Part shown: one piece after another, positions 1 to 14,300 of the stretch
Numbering within the stretch: position 1 is the first letter of the stretch
Layout: every line of letters starts with the position of its first letter
Origin: Codonopsis lanceolata
Lineage: Eukaryota; Streptophyta; Magnoliopsida; Asterales; Campanulaceae
Direction: 5' to 3'
NCBI GenBank assembly: GCA_013146195.2
Contig: CM028377.1
Location: forward strand, 39,980,331 to 40,044,330
DNA length: 64,000 bases
The notes under the pieces: model-generated
Databases searched by the model: none
What the model saw: the letters and a program-made list of their open reading frames with translations, nothing else
Told to the model about the DNA's origin: nothing
Program-made: the position numbers and the translations under genes

Positions 1-1603
1 CAAAAGGATATTGTTAATTGTTTTGCAAAAGAGACATCACAAAAGATAATTGAAGAGTTTAAAGATGATTTTTTTTCTTTGATAGTGGATGAGTCTAGTG
101 ATGTATCAGACAAAAGAGCAAATGAGTGTGGTTTTGTGATATGTTGACTCTCGTGGAATTGTGAAAGAAAGATTTATTTGTGTCGTTCATGTGATGGAGA
201 CTTCTGCTTTGCCTTTAAAATCTGCTATTGATAAATTGTTAGCTGATAATGATTTGAGCTTGATGAAAATTCGGGGTCAAGGTTATGATGGGACAAGTAA
301 TATGAATGGTGAATTCAATGGGTTGAAGACTTTGATTTTGAATGAAAATCCGTCTACATTTTATGTTCACTGTTTTGCCCATCAACTTCAATTAGCTCTT
401 GTTGGTGTGGCTAGAAAACACGAGGATACTGCAAACTTTTTTAGAATAATTTCCACCTTAATGAATGTTGTTGGAGCCTCTTGTAAGCGTAAATACATGA
501 TTCGACAAAAACAAACAGAAAAAATGTGGCAGAAAGAATTAATTGTGGTTTAATTGAGACAGAGAAGGAATTAAATCAAGAGTTAAGTCTTCAGAGGGCT
601 GCGGATACACGTTGGGGATCTCATCATAAATCATTGTTGAACTTGGTTGCTTTGTTTTCTTATGTTCGTGAAGTTCTTTAAGTTGTTTCATGTGAAGGTA
701 CTGGTGCTTTGAAAAGAGCTCAAACAAGGGGTTTATTGAGAAATTTAGAATCATTTGATTTTGTTTTTTATTTGTAATTGATGCGGCTTATATTTGGGTT
801 CACACATGAATTGTCAATGGCTTTGCAAAGGAAAGATGGAGATATTGTGAATGCTATGTCACTTATTAAAATTACTAGGACGCGTTTGCAAGTGGTAAGA
901 GATAATGAATGAAAATCTCTTCTTGGTGACATTAATGCATTTTGCAATGAAAATAAGATTGATTGTTTGAATGCGACAGTTGAATATGTTGATGCTCACA
1001 GACCTCGACATAGAAGACACATTACTAATAATTTTCATTATCGTGTGGAATGTTTTTATGCCATTATGGATAAACAACTTTTCGAGATTAATGATCGATT
1101 CAATGAGGTCAATTATGAGTTGCTTATTTGTGTTGCTAGTTTGAATCCAAGTAATGATTTTCGTGATTTTAATATAGCAGCATTGATAAGAATGATTCAA
1201 TTTTATCCTCATGACTTCTCAGTATTTGACCGTATGACTATTAAGAATCAACTAGAGACATATATTATGGATGTGCGAACAAATGACATATTCAATCAAT
1301 TGAAGGGGCTTGCCGGCTTGGTGATCTATCTATATTATTAGTGTAAACAAACAAATATTTGTCGTATCCGGTGGTGTATCTACTTTTGAAGTTAGTGTTG
1401 CTTTTGCCGGTAGCAACGATTTGTGTTGAAAGATGCTTCTCAGCAATGAATATTATTAAGACGGATTTGCGAAATCGAACGTGTGATCAATTTTTAAGTG
1501 ACTCACTTATATGTTATATTGAAAAAAAATTGTTTAATAGCGTTACAAATGATGATGTAATTAAACGTTTTCATAGTATGAAAACGCGTAGTGAACAATT
1601 GTA
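1..1603 (+). pseudogene. hAT-superfamily (ZMYM1/DUF4371-like) transposase remnant
   Basis: The first ~147 bases encode a segment with the DUF4371-type motif VDESSDVSD. A frameshift follows, and 161-553 continues with GQGYDGTSNM and VHCFAHQLQLAL, both typical of plant zinc-finger MYM type 1-like hAT transposases. Further stops and shifts break the frame at about 550 and 680-960. A third open piece runs 967-1341. The last piece (1359-1603) is the hAT C-terminal dimerisation region, with the hallmark ATICVERCFSAM followed by IKTDLRN. The order of parts matches an intact transposase but no frame is continuous, so it is dead. The 5' end lies outside the window. I did not find a terminal inverted repeat downstream of 1603, so the element's right boundary is unknown. 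Confidence 0.85.
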
Positions 1604-3180
1604 ATTTTTATGTAATAGTTATAATTGTGAACCCACTTTAGAATTTTTTTAGATTCGCCGCTGCTTATAGACTCGATTATATTTGAGGTAAATTGAAATT
1701 GATAAAGGAAAAATAAAGTTCATGAAACTAGTGTTTTATTATCTTATAAATTCCAACTTCAAAATAAAAAATTAAAAAATGCTAGTGACTTTATGAATCA
1801 TCATTTTAATTAAGCACGAGAACGAGAAGGTTATTTGGTTATAAATAGAACCAATATAAACATGCATCATTTATTTATGACTTCTTATGTCTCAAAATGA
1901 AAGCTCATTTCAATTTTTAATGAAAAGGAAGCTAAGTTAGTTGATTTTTAGTAAATTTTAGTAGTAGATATATTAAATGAGTGCACTGCGAGTAGCACTT
2001 AGATACAAAATTGTAAAAATTAATTAAAAAATTGAGACTACTTGTCGGTTAGAAAATGTGAGGACCGGAAGAACGAACATAAAAATAGATCTTTTTTTTT
2101 GGAAACCTATAAGCATGTGACTTGGAAGGAGTAATTTACTTTACCTCATCTTCAAATTCAAATGACCCTACACAAGCCATTTGTCACTTGTGAGTTGTGA
2201 TGGACTAATAGTAATTATTAAAACATCAAACTTTTTAATAATTACTATTTTTAGCAACCCAAAAGTGATAAAATTGAAAGTTGATTATTTAAGTGGAATA
2301 TCCCAAAATAGAATAATTGATTCTTTGTTTGAAATAGAAGAATTAATTATTATGATACCACGAGGTAATAGAAATTATAAAAGCTCTGTTGTTAATTGTG
2401 GGGATTAAAATTTAAAAGTAACTATGAAAGCCATTCTAAAACAAGTACAATACATTAGTACATCATTTTAAAAAGATAATTTTGCCCTTCCTTAAAACTT
2501 AATTATAAGAAACGTTGTCGCATTAGTTGTAAGTTTAGCCGTATCTATTTATCTCCATCAACAACAGAAAGCAGGTCATAAATGCAAAACCAAATATAAA
2601 CACACACACATACATTAATGCAAAACCAAATACACACACGAGTTATTGATAGATCAAGTAGAATTAAGTACAAATATGCAAACATAAAGCACTTAGTTAT
2701 CGATCCCACTGAAAATATAAAATCAAACACATCCACAAATAATTAATTTCAATTTCATATTTTCCCGATAAAAATAAAAATACATTATTACGTGTATTTT
2801 TTGTAAAATAAATTTACATAAGAATCCATCATATATTAGTAGAGTGAATTGTAAAAGAGGAATTCATAATTCGTAAAACAATCTCATATTAAACATATAA
2901 ATTACCAAATATCAGTATAAATTACCAAATAAACAAAATATCAGTATAAATTACCAAATATCAGTATGAATTACAAAATATCAGTATCAATTATTAGGTA
3001 TGTAAAATTAGAAATACTACTAAATAACAACATCGGAATCTTTCTAAAAGTAATTTTCAATTTAAGCCTTTGTGCCACCACCAATTACCATAGAATGAAT
3101 TTTGAGAATGGGGAGCCTCGCATAAGTATGAAGTAATAGTATCCCTCTTACACAAATTCAAAAAAAGTAACTCTTGAAAT
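1604..3180. other. AT-rich intergenic region, no gene seen
   Basis: Between the hAT remnant and the KTN80 leader I see only AT-rich DNA with short chance frames. The one structured element is the 20-bp tandem repeat at 2896-2991, listed separately. The KTN80 promoter must lie in the right-hand part, but I could not pick a convincing TATA box. Confidence 0.5.
2896..2991. repeat. short tandem repeat, unit ~20 bp
   Basis: About four and a half degenerate copies of ATAAATTACCAAATATCAGT lie head to tail, interrupted once by a short AT-rich spacer. It lies about 450 bp upstream of the KTN80 start codon. Confidence 0.75.
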
Positions 3181-3184
3181 AAAA

Positions 3185-3437
3185 CATTCTAGCAATTCTT
3201 CAAAACTTCAACTCCCGGGCAGGCTCCCCGCCGACGAAGCATCCAGAAATGCACGAATAAGAGCCTCGAGTTCACAGATCTCTTTTATGTTTTTCGAGAT
3301 CCAGTCGGAGGAGCTTCATCTCCATTATCTTTGTACGAAGAAACCTACTCCAAGCTGTCACTGCCGCTTCTGCTTCTCCTAGTTGCTGTTAGTATTGCTA
3401 AAACTAGGGATTTCCTGCCGGAGCAGGAATTTCCTTA
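3185..3437 (+). other. probable KTN80 5' untranslated leader
   Basis: Base composition rises sharply in GC around 3205 and stays so up to the ATG at 3438. This is the usual appearance of a plant 5' UTR next to AT-rich intergenic DNA. The transcription start was not determined. Confidence 0.4.
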
Positions 3438-5317
3438 ATGACGACCACCAAACGTGCTTATAAGCTACGTATCCTTTTTTTTTTTGTTTTGTTTTTTGTT
3501 TTTTTGAAATTACCCTCCTCTAATCTAGTAAATAGCAATGACGATTGAAATTCAATTTTTTTGCGGGGATGTAGGCTTGATCTGGCAAGGTATTTTGATC
3601 CAGGGCACTGTATTGAATCATTCCTCAATGCTTCTTTGATGCAACAAATCTCCTTCAAACACGAATGCACGCGTATTTTGATTTTTATTATCTAATTTGA
3701 TTTATTTTTCAGTCATTTAATTTTGAAAGTGACGAGTAGATGAGTTTGCGACAGTCCGTGTGTGTGTGTGTTGGGTTACGGATGATGGATATCTACTTTT
3801 TGTTATTCCTGACTGCATAATTTGATAGAGGAGTTTGTTGCACATGCTTCTACTGTCAATTGTCTTAAGATTGGGAGGAAGACATCTAGGGTTCTTGTAA
3901 CTGGAGGTGAAGATCACAAGGTTAACCTCTGGGCCATTGGCAAACCCAATGCCATTCTGGTTCGTTCCCCACTTCTTTCTAACCTTATGATTTCCTGAAG
4001 ACTTTAATTTCCCTAAATTGCTGTTGCTGGTGTTGCCACTTTGTTCGATTGTTTGCATCCTTGCCTTCTCTTTTAACTGGACAATTTGTCATTTCTGGTG
4101 GTCACCAATTATGTCTGGACTGCTATTTGCACTATTCATTCATGTTTACTGATAGAATATTTTGATTAATTTTGTTAGAATCTTGAATATGGAGACTACC
4201 AAAGGCTTATGATAGTTGATAATGTTTTATATGCATTTAAATGTCCTTAGTACTGCGTCCTCTTCTTCATTTGAGTTATGCCTGTGGCTTCTTATGCAGA
4301 ATTTATCTGGTCATTCAAGTGGAATTGATTCAGTCAGCTTTGATTCTTCAGAAGTGTTGGTAGCTGCAGGGGCTGCAAGTGGTACAATCAAGCTTTGGGA
4401 TTTAGAAGAGGCAAAGAGTAGGCTTGTTATAGTTCATTGAATTCACTGGTTATTCTGTGCTACATTGTTGAGTGAGAGATGTAATTCCATTGGATTATGG
4501 TTTCTTCTGCAGTTGTGCGCACCCTCACTGGTCATCGATCCAACTGCATATCCTTGGACTTCCATCCATTCGGGGAGTTCTTTGCTTCTGGGTCTCTGGA
4601 CACAAATCTAAAGATATGGGATATCCGACGTAAAGGGTGTATTCACACATACAAGGGTCACACCAGAGGGGTCAACGCAATCAGATTTACGCCGGATGGT
4701 CGCTGGGTTGTGTCCGGTGGAGAGGACAACACGGTGAAGGTTAGAGTTGCATTTCATTTCTTGTCCATAGTGCATGTCTTAGTTAGAGATCATCGATGGT
4801 TAACTCTGGTGAAACTTATTTCCTTCTCTTGGCCTTAAGAGAGAGCCTTTTCACACTCGAACTCCTTTTTCCTGTATTGCTTTGATTGTCTCTGAACCTT
4901 TTTATACCCCAAGTCATACATATCATCTTGATCCTTTTTCCTCTCTCTGCTATGTCACATACACATGTTGAAATACTTCAGATTAGTTCTGGACAATAGT
5001 ATGATTTCATTTTAGTAAATCACTCCACAAGTTGTCCAGCTTCAAAGTACTTGTATGATTTAAGTTGTGACCTACCAAGTGAAGGCTGTACCTCATGTTT
5101 GACTCTTTGCTTATGCATAGTGGCATAAGCTATTCAAACACAAACATTATCTGAAACTCTTCTTCTCTAATTCTTTCACTTAAAATGACTGTTGTGACAG
5201 CTGTGGGATTTAACTGCGGGAAAGCTGTTGCACGAGTTCAAGTCCCATGAAGGGCAGATACAATGCATAGATTTTCATCCCCATGAATTTTTGCTGGCAA
5301 CAGGTTGGAATTTCTCG

Positions 5318-5357
<40 letters not shown>

Positions 5358-8300
5358 CAATTTTTTAAAAATCTTTTTTCTTGGTTTATAATCAAAGCAT
5401 CACTTGGTGCAATTTAGGCTTTTCCTCATGTTGCTTGATGTGAGTTGTGACTATGTTCGAATACTACTCTGTTGGTTTTGTAGAGTATATGGTTAAGTAA
5501 ATTTACTCTATGAATTGTGACAGCATATCTTTTTAGCGTTTACATTGGTAGCAAGATATTTAGATCATGATAATTAGTAATGAATAAATTAACCTTATTC
5601 ATGACTGATGAAATGGGACCCACGTCTTTTTCTGTCACAACTAAAAAGAGTTCTATAGATAAATGGTTGAAATAAAATTTTAAAAAAGGAAAAGGAATAC
5701 TTATTTGGGATTGAGGGAGTACTATTAATACTTTGTATGTATCCATGGAAAGAGAACACTTCTTTTGGGATGCCCTGAAATGGAATAGGGGACACTTATT
5801 TTGGGATGGAGGGAGTAACTTTAAGTACTTTGTATGCATCCTTGGTTTCTAGGGTATTCCTTTTGCCCAGTTTCATTTAGTTTCATTTGGATTATCGACT
5901 TTGTAGTCAAGGGTTGCAAATATATTTAAGAAACAGATTGGTCAATAAATAATTAAGAATTGAGCAGTTTAATTGTGTTTTGATCAGATTGTAACATTCA
6001 TACCAAACTTGCCCTGATATTTTTCAGAAAACATGCCATAATACCTTTTAAGCTGAAAGAAATATACTTGGCACGTGTTTGCTCGCACACATGTTTCATT
6101 GTACTTTCTATTTGATAACAATATTTTTTTCCCGATAAATTAGATAATATATACCAAAAAGCGTCAAAACAGGTGACACGTCGTTTGTACACTACAAGTA
6201 TACTCAAAAACCGAGCTAATCGAGTTTAAAGGAATTTACAAAATCTACAAAAGAAAAATTAGGAATAAAGGAAGTTCTGCTGTCTCAGAACACCATAAGT
6301 AGAGTGCTTTTCAGCTCGCACAACCAATGATCACAATATTACAAGCTGCCTCACAACGAATGATCACACCTCCCTATTCCATCTTTCCTTTTATTCCCTT
6401 TAACCCTTGACGTATCCACAGCCAAATTTTGAACCAACCAACAACATTTCTGATACCCTATAAGGCTATAAGCTGAAAACAAATTTCTTCACGCTTGGTC
6501 ATACATTCCTGCCGATAAATAGTACGTGTATATCTGCATGTTGTTTGCTCTCATCCATGTTTTGGGATGCTGCTGTGTTGGCGGTGTGTTGGTCCATTTG
6601 GAAAGAAAGAAACCTTAGAGCTTTCGAGAACGAGGAAAGGAGCTTGGAGGGGATCAATAATCAGATTATTTATTTTTGGTGTTATGAGGCAGTATCGCAG
6701 GGATCTAATCCCTTTGTAGAGTTTGTGGATAATATTTTTGTTGCCTAGCGGGGGTTTGGGTGTATATTTCTTGTGTACAAAGGACGCGTCACATGTTTTG
6801 ATGCTTTTGTTTACATACCTAACTTTACTTATCAAAAAAAAAAAAAAAACGCCAAAATTCTAATGCCGATTGCAAAAAGTAAAATGTCAACAATAATTAT
6901 TAGCTTGAAAAGACACGTTTATCCTCCCCTTTTTCTCCACTTAAAACCAACCAACGCCAGTACATCTCTTCCTCCTTTGGGTAGGCATGCACCCCTCCTT
7001 CCTAAGTTCCTCCCCACACAGCCACCCCATCCCACCTCACAGCAGCGGCCACCCAATGCCACCAAACAAACAAATCCCGTTGACATTCACTTCTAAAATA
7101 TTTTGAGTACTGAAAAAAAGGAGAAGAATAGACTAATAAGTCGATATAAAGTCCAAAAATTGAAAAAAAGAACTGAGAAACTAGATTCAGAAGGAAAAAA
7201 AGAAAGAGAGTTGAGATTCTCAAAAGAAAAAAGAGCTTAGATCTGTAAGATACCTAAATGTATGAAAGAATCCCTACTAAACAGTTGATACTCTCATTCG
7301 CTCTCAGTCTCTCTTCATTTCTCGAGCTTCCTCACCGTGAAAAAAGAGCGAAGCGAAGATGAGTCTAGCTAGATCAGCTCTAGGTGGGGCCAAGGGGAAG
7401 AAGGGAGTGATGTTCATGATCAACTGTGGGAAGCTGGTGGAGGATGAGATTGTGGAATTGCTTAACTAGAGAGAGAGAGAGAGAGAGAGAGAGATGTTAA
7501 AGTGTTTTAAATGAGGACAAATAAGTCATTTGACCTTCTCCATTAGTTCCATCTTGACTCAGTTTGACAACCAGGGCTATTTAAAAAATATGATGGGGCA
7601 CCTGAAAAATGGGTCTTAGCCCCTTTTTTGATAGTTTACCCTTTATTGTATTATATATTTAATAACTACCAGCAGCGAAAGACCCCTCCCGCTTTTATCC
7701 GCCTTTTCCGCTTCATGTCGACTGACGTCATAACCATTAACGGTTAACCACCACAAAGTTTAAGGAATAATTACCAAAAAGGGTAGGTAATTTGAAATAG
7801 TTTTCCATTTTCTTCAAAATGTTGATGCCGTCCATTAAAACTAGCGGAGGTGCCACTTTTAATTCTTATGCCCTCCCTCATGTTTGGAAAATAGAAAGGG
7901 ATACTCCGAACGTTAAATTTTGTTCAATCATAAACACATGGGCCCATATTTCATTCTAATGCCCTGCATAAAAAGCTTGTACAGTAGGTTGGGACACCCA
8001 AATGTTAAATTTCTGTTCAAGGATAAACAACATCCCCATTTTGTAGAAAACTGAAAACTCTGTTGAAAGTATGGCGACTTTTTTGTCAAAAGAAAAATTA
8101 CGTATGCCAATTTCAAAAAAGACTTTAGCTACCCTTTTTGGTCTTTCACCCTTCAGTTGACCATGTTTGCTACCTCCTAAAGGTTTAGTTCTTAATCTCA
8201 TCTAGCATCCCTAAATTTTGACCAACTTGAGTGTATCGTTAGTTTATTGACATAACTTGAATGTATGTTTAATTTGAGCCCTAGGGATATTGTTTTGATG

Positions 8301-11300
8301 ATTGACAAGGCTACATTCCATTCGCTAGTTTGAGCCACACCACTTTCAAAAGTTTCCTTTTCCCAGAAAGTACATTTATTGCATGAGAATTGTTGGAATA
8401 AGCCAAAACATGATTGTGAAAGCAGCGTGGCCATGAAAGTTGTCAACTATTGAAAAAGGCTCTTATGAGCTATTGAGCGACTACTTATAGTTGTTACTTA
8501 TGTGGGTAGAGTTGGAATTTATGTCTTAAAGTTATTGTTTTCATTTAACTTTTCAAATTTGCCTTTTTCTTTGAGGAAATAATTCGGCACTTTGTGAACT
8601 TCCTTTTTGAGATATAAGCGCACGCATGAAACTTTTGATTTGCAGGCATTAGTTCTAACTAGTAACAGTGGTATCTGCAATTGTTTGACTTTGATGGTCT
8701 AATTCATTATCGATGACATATTCGTTCTTTAAACTTACTAATTTTGATGGAATAATTATTCGTTGTTTGTAGATATTAAAGGAAGTTGGGAGTTTTTGGT
8801 TATTTAAAAGAAGTGTTGGTTTGAAAGTAGTATTTAAGGAGAAAAAGTTGGGGAAGATACCAAGTAGGAGGGTCTAAAGAGATTAAGTGGGAGGAGAGTC
8901 CAGAGACACGCTTATTATATATGCAGATACCATATTGCATGAACAAAGCAGAAAAGTTAAACATATAAGTTAATGTTCCCTTGGTTCAAGAATCATTCTT
9001 CCTTTTCAGAAGATGGTTCATGAAAGATAGAGGGAAAAATAGAACTAACATTTTACTCCCAATGTTTGAATATTTCTGTCAATCAAATGAATTCTAGAGT
9101 GGTGGTTATGGATGGGAGAGATGTTTGGAGCCCTATGTTTCGCAGAAATTTACATGAATGGGAGATTGGAGACATCTCTAGGCTATTCGAGAAGCTTTAT
9201 AAGGTTAAAAGGAGAGGCTTGGGAGAGGATAGAGTGGGGTGGGAGGGATCTAGATCGAAGATCTTCTCGGTGAAGTCTCTATACTCTTGTTTAAGGAAGG
9301 AGGACAAAAGTCTCTTTCCTTGGAAGGCAATTTGGAGGACAAAAGCTCCTAGTAGGGTGGATTTTTTTTCTTGGGAAGCGTCTCGGGGAGCAATCTTAAC
9401 GGGAACAATTTGAAAGATAGAGGATGGATTTATGTCAATCGGTGCTTCATGTTCAAAGAGGAGGAAACTGTTGATCATTTACTTCTACACTGTTCAGTTG
9501 TTAGGAGCTGTGGAATTCCTTCTTCCTCCGTGTAGGTATCCATTGGGTTATACCCAGATCAGTTGTCCAGTTTCTTGGTGGGTGGGAATCCTTCAACCGA
9601 ATAAGGAAAGAGAACAAATGGGGATCTATCCCTTTGGCTATTTGGTGGAATGTTTGGAAAGAGAGGAATAGAAGAATTTTTGAGAACGGAGAGACTAATG
9701 TAGCCCAGCTCAAGAGGGAGGTGTATCAGTCCCAACAGTTCTGGAACAAAGAAGGGGATCTTTTGGTTAATATTATGGACAGTATATAGTTTTTCGGTAT
9801 TGTATACTCATTGATGTGCCTCCTTTTTAGGCGCTGTGTTTAATACAATTATTACTTATAAAAAAAATCAACATGGAAGATTGACAGTGTACATGGTGAT
9901 AGAAGTGGAAGGCAGTATGTGATGATAGCCACGAAGGGTGGTAGTGTGTGCGAGAGAGGCAGGGTAGGTTCTTGGGTGGTTTACGGGAGATATAATAAAA
10001 AAAATTAATTTAATTTAAATTTGTGTCACCAATGTGTAGTTTTGTACATCTAGAAAACCCGTTAAATTTATGTGTTGTGTCAGATTACTTTTGCATGTCA
10101 GTGCTCTTTGAACTGCTGTCAGTTTCTCTCAGTTTTTTCTCTAGGTTCTAGTATTGCCGCCTCATGAAAAATAATCTCACATCTTGTCGTTGGTTCAGCT
10201 GATTGAATATTCATATGAAATCTAAGATGAAGGTTGAGTTCTTAGTACATCTTTTTTCGTTTTTGTATGTACGTCATCCTCTTTGTTGTTGTCTACATAT
10301 GTTGTTCTTTTGCAGGTTCAGCGGATAAGACTGTTAAATTCTGGGACCTAGAAACATTTGAGCTTATAGGTTCAGCTGGTCCAGAGGTGAATATCATGTT
10401 TAAAATTGTTATTCTAACATTGAATTGGGAGATTCATTATGTCTTTTCTCTGTTCTCGGTTTGCTGTTCATTCCCTTTGCTTCACATTTCAGACCACAGG
10501 AGTGCGCTGCATGACCTTTAATCCTGATGGGAGAACGCTTCTCTGTGGTTTACATGAGAGTCTAAAGGTAGGAATCAATTATTTTGCTGTTAATTTTGAG
10601 ACAAGTTATACTCTGTTACTCTAGAACAAGGTTGAATATCTTTTAAGCTTTACTAATCATATATGCTGTATGTGTATCTTTTTAGGTGTTTTCATGGGAA
10701 CCTATCAGATGCCATGATGCTGTGGATGTTGGATGGTCCAGATTGTCAGATCTTAATATTCATGAGGGGAAGCTTCTTGGCTGTTCATACAATCAAAGCT
10801 GTGTGGGAGTATGGGTTGTGGACATATCAGTATGAAACTATTCGTCTACTCATGAACTTGTCTGTGATGCCTGTTGTTGCTTATCTTTGGTTCTAACTGA
10901 TGTTTGTTGTACGACATTTGGTTCCATGCAGCGCATTGAACCATATGCAGTTGGTAATAATATCACAAGATTAAATGGCAATCAAGAACAAAAATCTAAC
11001 TCAAGTGGGAACCTGTCTGGTCTTGCTGAAAACACTACAAAGTCCAGTTTGGGAAGGCCATCCGTTTCACAAAATTCAGATCCAGTAGTTAAGGAAGCGA
11101 AATCGTTGGGAAGGCTGGCAGTGTCACAAAACTCGGAACCTATAAACAGGGAGTCCAAATCTTTTTCATGTAAGCTGCTCTTCATTTTCTTCTTCTCCTC
11201 ATCTTTTTTTGATTTTGTTGTTATGGACCTTGTGTTTGTGTTTCATTTATTCTTAAGTCGATATATCCTAGTTTTACTTAGCCTATTACAGTCCTTTTAA

Positions 11301-14300
11301 GTTGCAACTCGTAAATTTGTTAATAATTCTTAATGTATGTTCTCAATTAAGCCGCAGGAAGTGTACCTGGTACACCTCAAAGGGTAAATGTGAATGTTCT
11401 TCCCAAGAATGCTCCAGCTAGTTCAGCGGTAGTTCCTAGTGCACCAGCTCCAAGGAGAAATGCACCCAAGATCCATTCAACAGCAAATGCTTCATTCTTT
11501 AACAGTTCGGATGTGGTACCTGTACTGGTCCCCAGGAATAATGCCAGGTTCGAGCAGGCAGCTGAATTCAGAAAAGAAGGAATTTCTGGAAGAGTAATGA
11601 CTTCGTCATTGCACTCAAAAACATCTGAGTTGTGTAAATTTTCAAATATTAATGACTTCGAGAAATTGTCGGCTTCTGTACAGTCTGACGTTGAGCCGAT
11701 TCAAGGGGTAGAATCAAGTGGAGTTTCCGGGAGGAATGTTTTCCCTGCAGTTAAGAGCTCATCTATTAAAGTTCCTGCAACTGAGAGGAACGTAAAAGAT
11801 GATAGGTGTTCTGTTTCTGGAAAGCTCGAAACCAATTCCGTGACTGAATCACTTGGTAGCTACCAGCATGAGAGCTGTACGTATCCCATTTTTTGAATTA
11901 TATTTTCATGTATTTTGATACAAGGTCTACATCTGCTAATGAATAAATATCTTATTATTTTCTGTCCTATATTCTTTATTTCTTAGACACTTGGAATCAC
12001 CCTGAGTTGGAATCAACTAGAATGGATGTAGCTTATTCTCCTTTGGGTTCGACAAGGATAATTTATGTATCTTCTTTCTGTTACACTTTTTGATTATCAC
12101 ACCAGTTGTTAAGGGTCCTACTTTCGAATAATCATGCAAGTTATTAGATCATCTCCAACAAGCACTTCAAACTTTCAAATTTGAAGTGTTTGTCCACTAT
12201 TCACAACTCCAACAAGCTCTTCATCTCTGCTTCAAATTTATAGTGTTCCTCCCAGCCCTTCAAATTTGGAGTGTGACTATTCACAACTTCATCTTCCCTC
12301 TCCTATTTTTTTTTGTTTAAGTAGTTATTTTGTATTTTATGTTTTTATTATTACTGTTAGTTTAGTTGTTTAGTTTAAATACTACTTTGATGTTTTTGGT
12401 TTAAATAACACAAAAAAATAATTCAATTATTTTTATTTTTATTGTAAGTTATTAGATATATATTATATTAAAATTATTTATAATAAAGTTTATAAATATT
12501 AAACATTAATAAAAAAACGAAAATTACATTACATATGTCTATTTAGTTGTTTATAATATTAAAATTATTTATAATAAAGTTTATAAAATTATTTTCATAT
12601 GTCTATTTATGTTTGATTTTAGTTGTATTTTAATATATCTATTTAGTTGTTTATTTCAGTTATTTTAATGTTTGTATTCTAGTCTTTATTAATGTCTTGC
12701 AATTAATTATTAATTTTAATATGTTTGTATTTTAGTCTCAATTAAATTCATGTATTTAATTATTATTTTTAATGCATAATATTTAATTTAATTTAATATT
12801 AAATCAATAAATAATATATTTGTTTTGCTAAAATACATTAATACAAATTAAATGAAATAAAACATATACTTAAAATATAGATTAAATGAAATAATGAAGA
12901 ATATACTTGGAATATTCCTTTTAGAGTAAACTTTGTAGTTGAACTGTTTAGAGATGGTTGAAGAAATTTGGTGCAAAAATTGCACTAGTTTAAAGATTTG
13001 GTGCATTTTTAACTTCAAACTGTTGGAGATGGTCTTAAAAGTTTATGTACTTCAACTTTAATCTGAATCTTATGTCCAACACAAGTCTCTTATATTTGGA
13101 AAATCCATTTTTGACCCATTAACCCTGGAGCAGTCAGTGATGTATCACGTTAGTTGTTTGTTGTCCTCATTCATACTCTTTCCCAGGTGCATTTTCCATT
13201 CTAGTCTAGATTCTCGAGTTGGGTCTTGGAGGGGTCTTTATTCTTGTTGTTCTTTCCTTTCTCACTTGATTAATTCCCTGTTCCTTCAGCTAGGGTTGAT
13301 TGCCATGGCATACAACTTTCTATTATTCTGGCATGCGCTTCTATTTGAACTGTTCTTCTTGTATTTTCTTTGTTTTTTTTTTTTTTGGTTTATTTTGATG
13401 GACATCTTGTCCGTCCTTCTGTATTCTCCATCTTTTTAATCTAATGTACTTCTTTTGATGGGCGATTTGGAGAGAAAGAAATCGCAGGGCCTTTGAGAAC
13501 GAGGAAGTGTCCATCCCCTGCTTGAAAAATTCCTTGCTTTGCTTGCTGTATTTTTGGTGTTCTAATTATAAGCATCTCTCCTCTTGACCATCTATTTATT
13601 TTGTAGATTTTGTGAACAGCTTTTCTTTTGGGTAAATATCGCTTTTGGTAGTGTATACAAAAGACATGTCACCTGCTTTGACATAATATTTATACATCTT
13701 TACTTATCAACAAAAATAGTACTTCTTTTCCTATCTAAGAAAAATTTATCCGTCTCATAGCACATCAGTTGCTATAAGGTAAGAAGTCTATGTTTGAAAT
13801 CACTAATAATACCAGTCTATTACTTACATACCTGATCGCCATATCAAACAACAGATGTTTATATACAGTATTCTCTAAGTGTTGTTCTTGGCTTTGTGTT
13901 TGAATTCTAGTGCTTGCGTAACAACGTTATATACTGGCTTGCATGTCTTCATAACTTTAGAATATAGATTGCTTTATTATTGGCATTAGTTACAAATTGT
14001 TTTTGCAGATGAGGGTCGTTTTCGTTCAAACAGAGACACAATTTCTGGGGAAGGTCAAAAAGGAGGTATATCTATTTTTTTCTAAATAGGCAAATAAAGT
14101 TATATCCTTTATTTTTGATGGCTGCTGTTTATAAGCAACCTAATATGTCTACCTAATAGTACTGAACCAAATACTTAGGAAGAACTCGCACACTTGTTGC
14201 AAGCTGGGAGAAGAAGGAAAAGTCTCCTCATCAAGAAGATCTTGCTCCTAGCAACCACTCTGAGATTGTAAATGCTGTTAACGTAATAGCAACTAATTCG

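Larger units (their letters stand above)
5304..10315 (+). other. KTN80 intron 5, enlarged by insertions
   Basis: This 5012-bp intron separates WD40 repeat 5 from its last strand (donor after LLATG, acceptor before SADKTVKF). It begins with a (TC)n(TA)n tract (5313-5357). It contains a Stowaway-like remnant, three LINE 3' tails and a (GA)n tract at 7469-7493. Removing it restores a perfect WD40 repeat, so it is spliced as one intron. Confidence 0.85.

Noticed and set aside
2181..2408. 75-codon frame
   Set aside because: AT-rich chance frame without similarity or context.
3717..4058. 113-codon minus-strand frame
   Set aside because: It is the antisense of KTN80 exon 2 and its introns.
13137..13439. 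100-codon Phe/Leu-rich frame
   Set aside because: Composition follows T-rich intron sequence; no splice or domain support.
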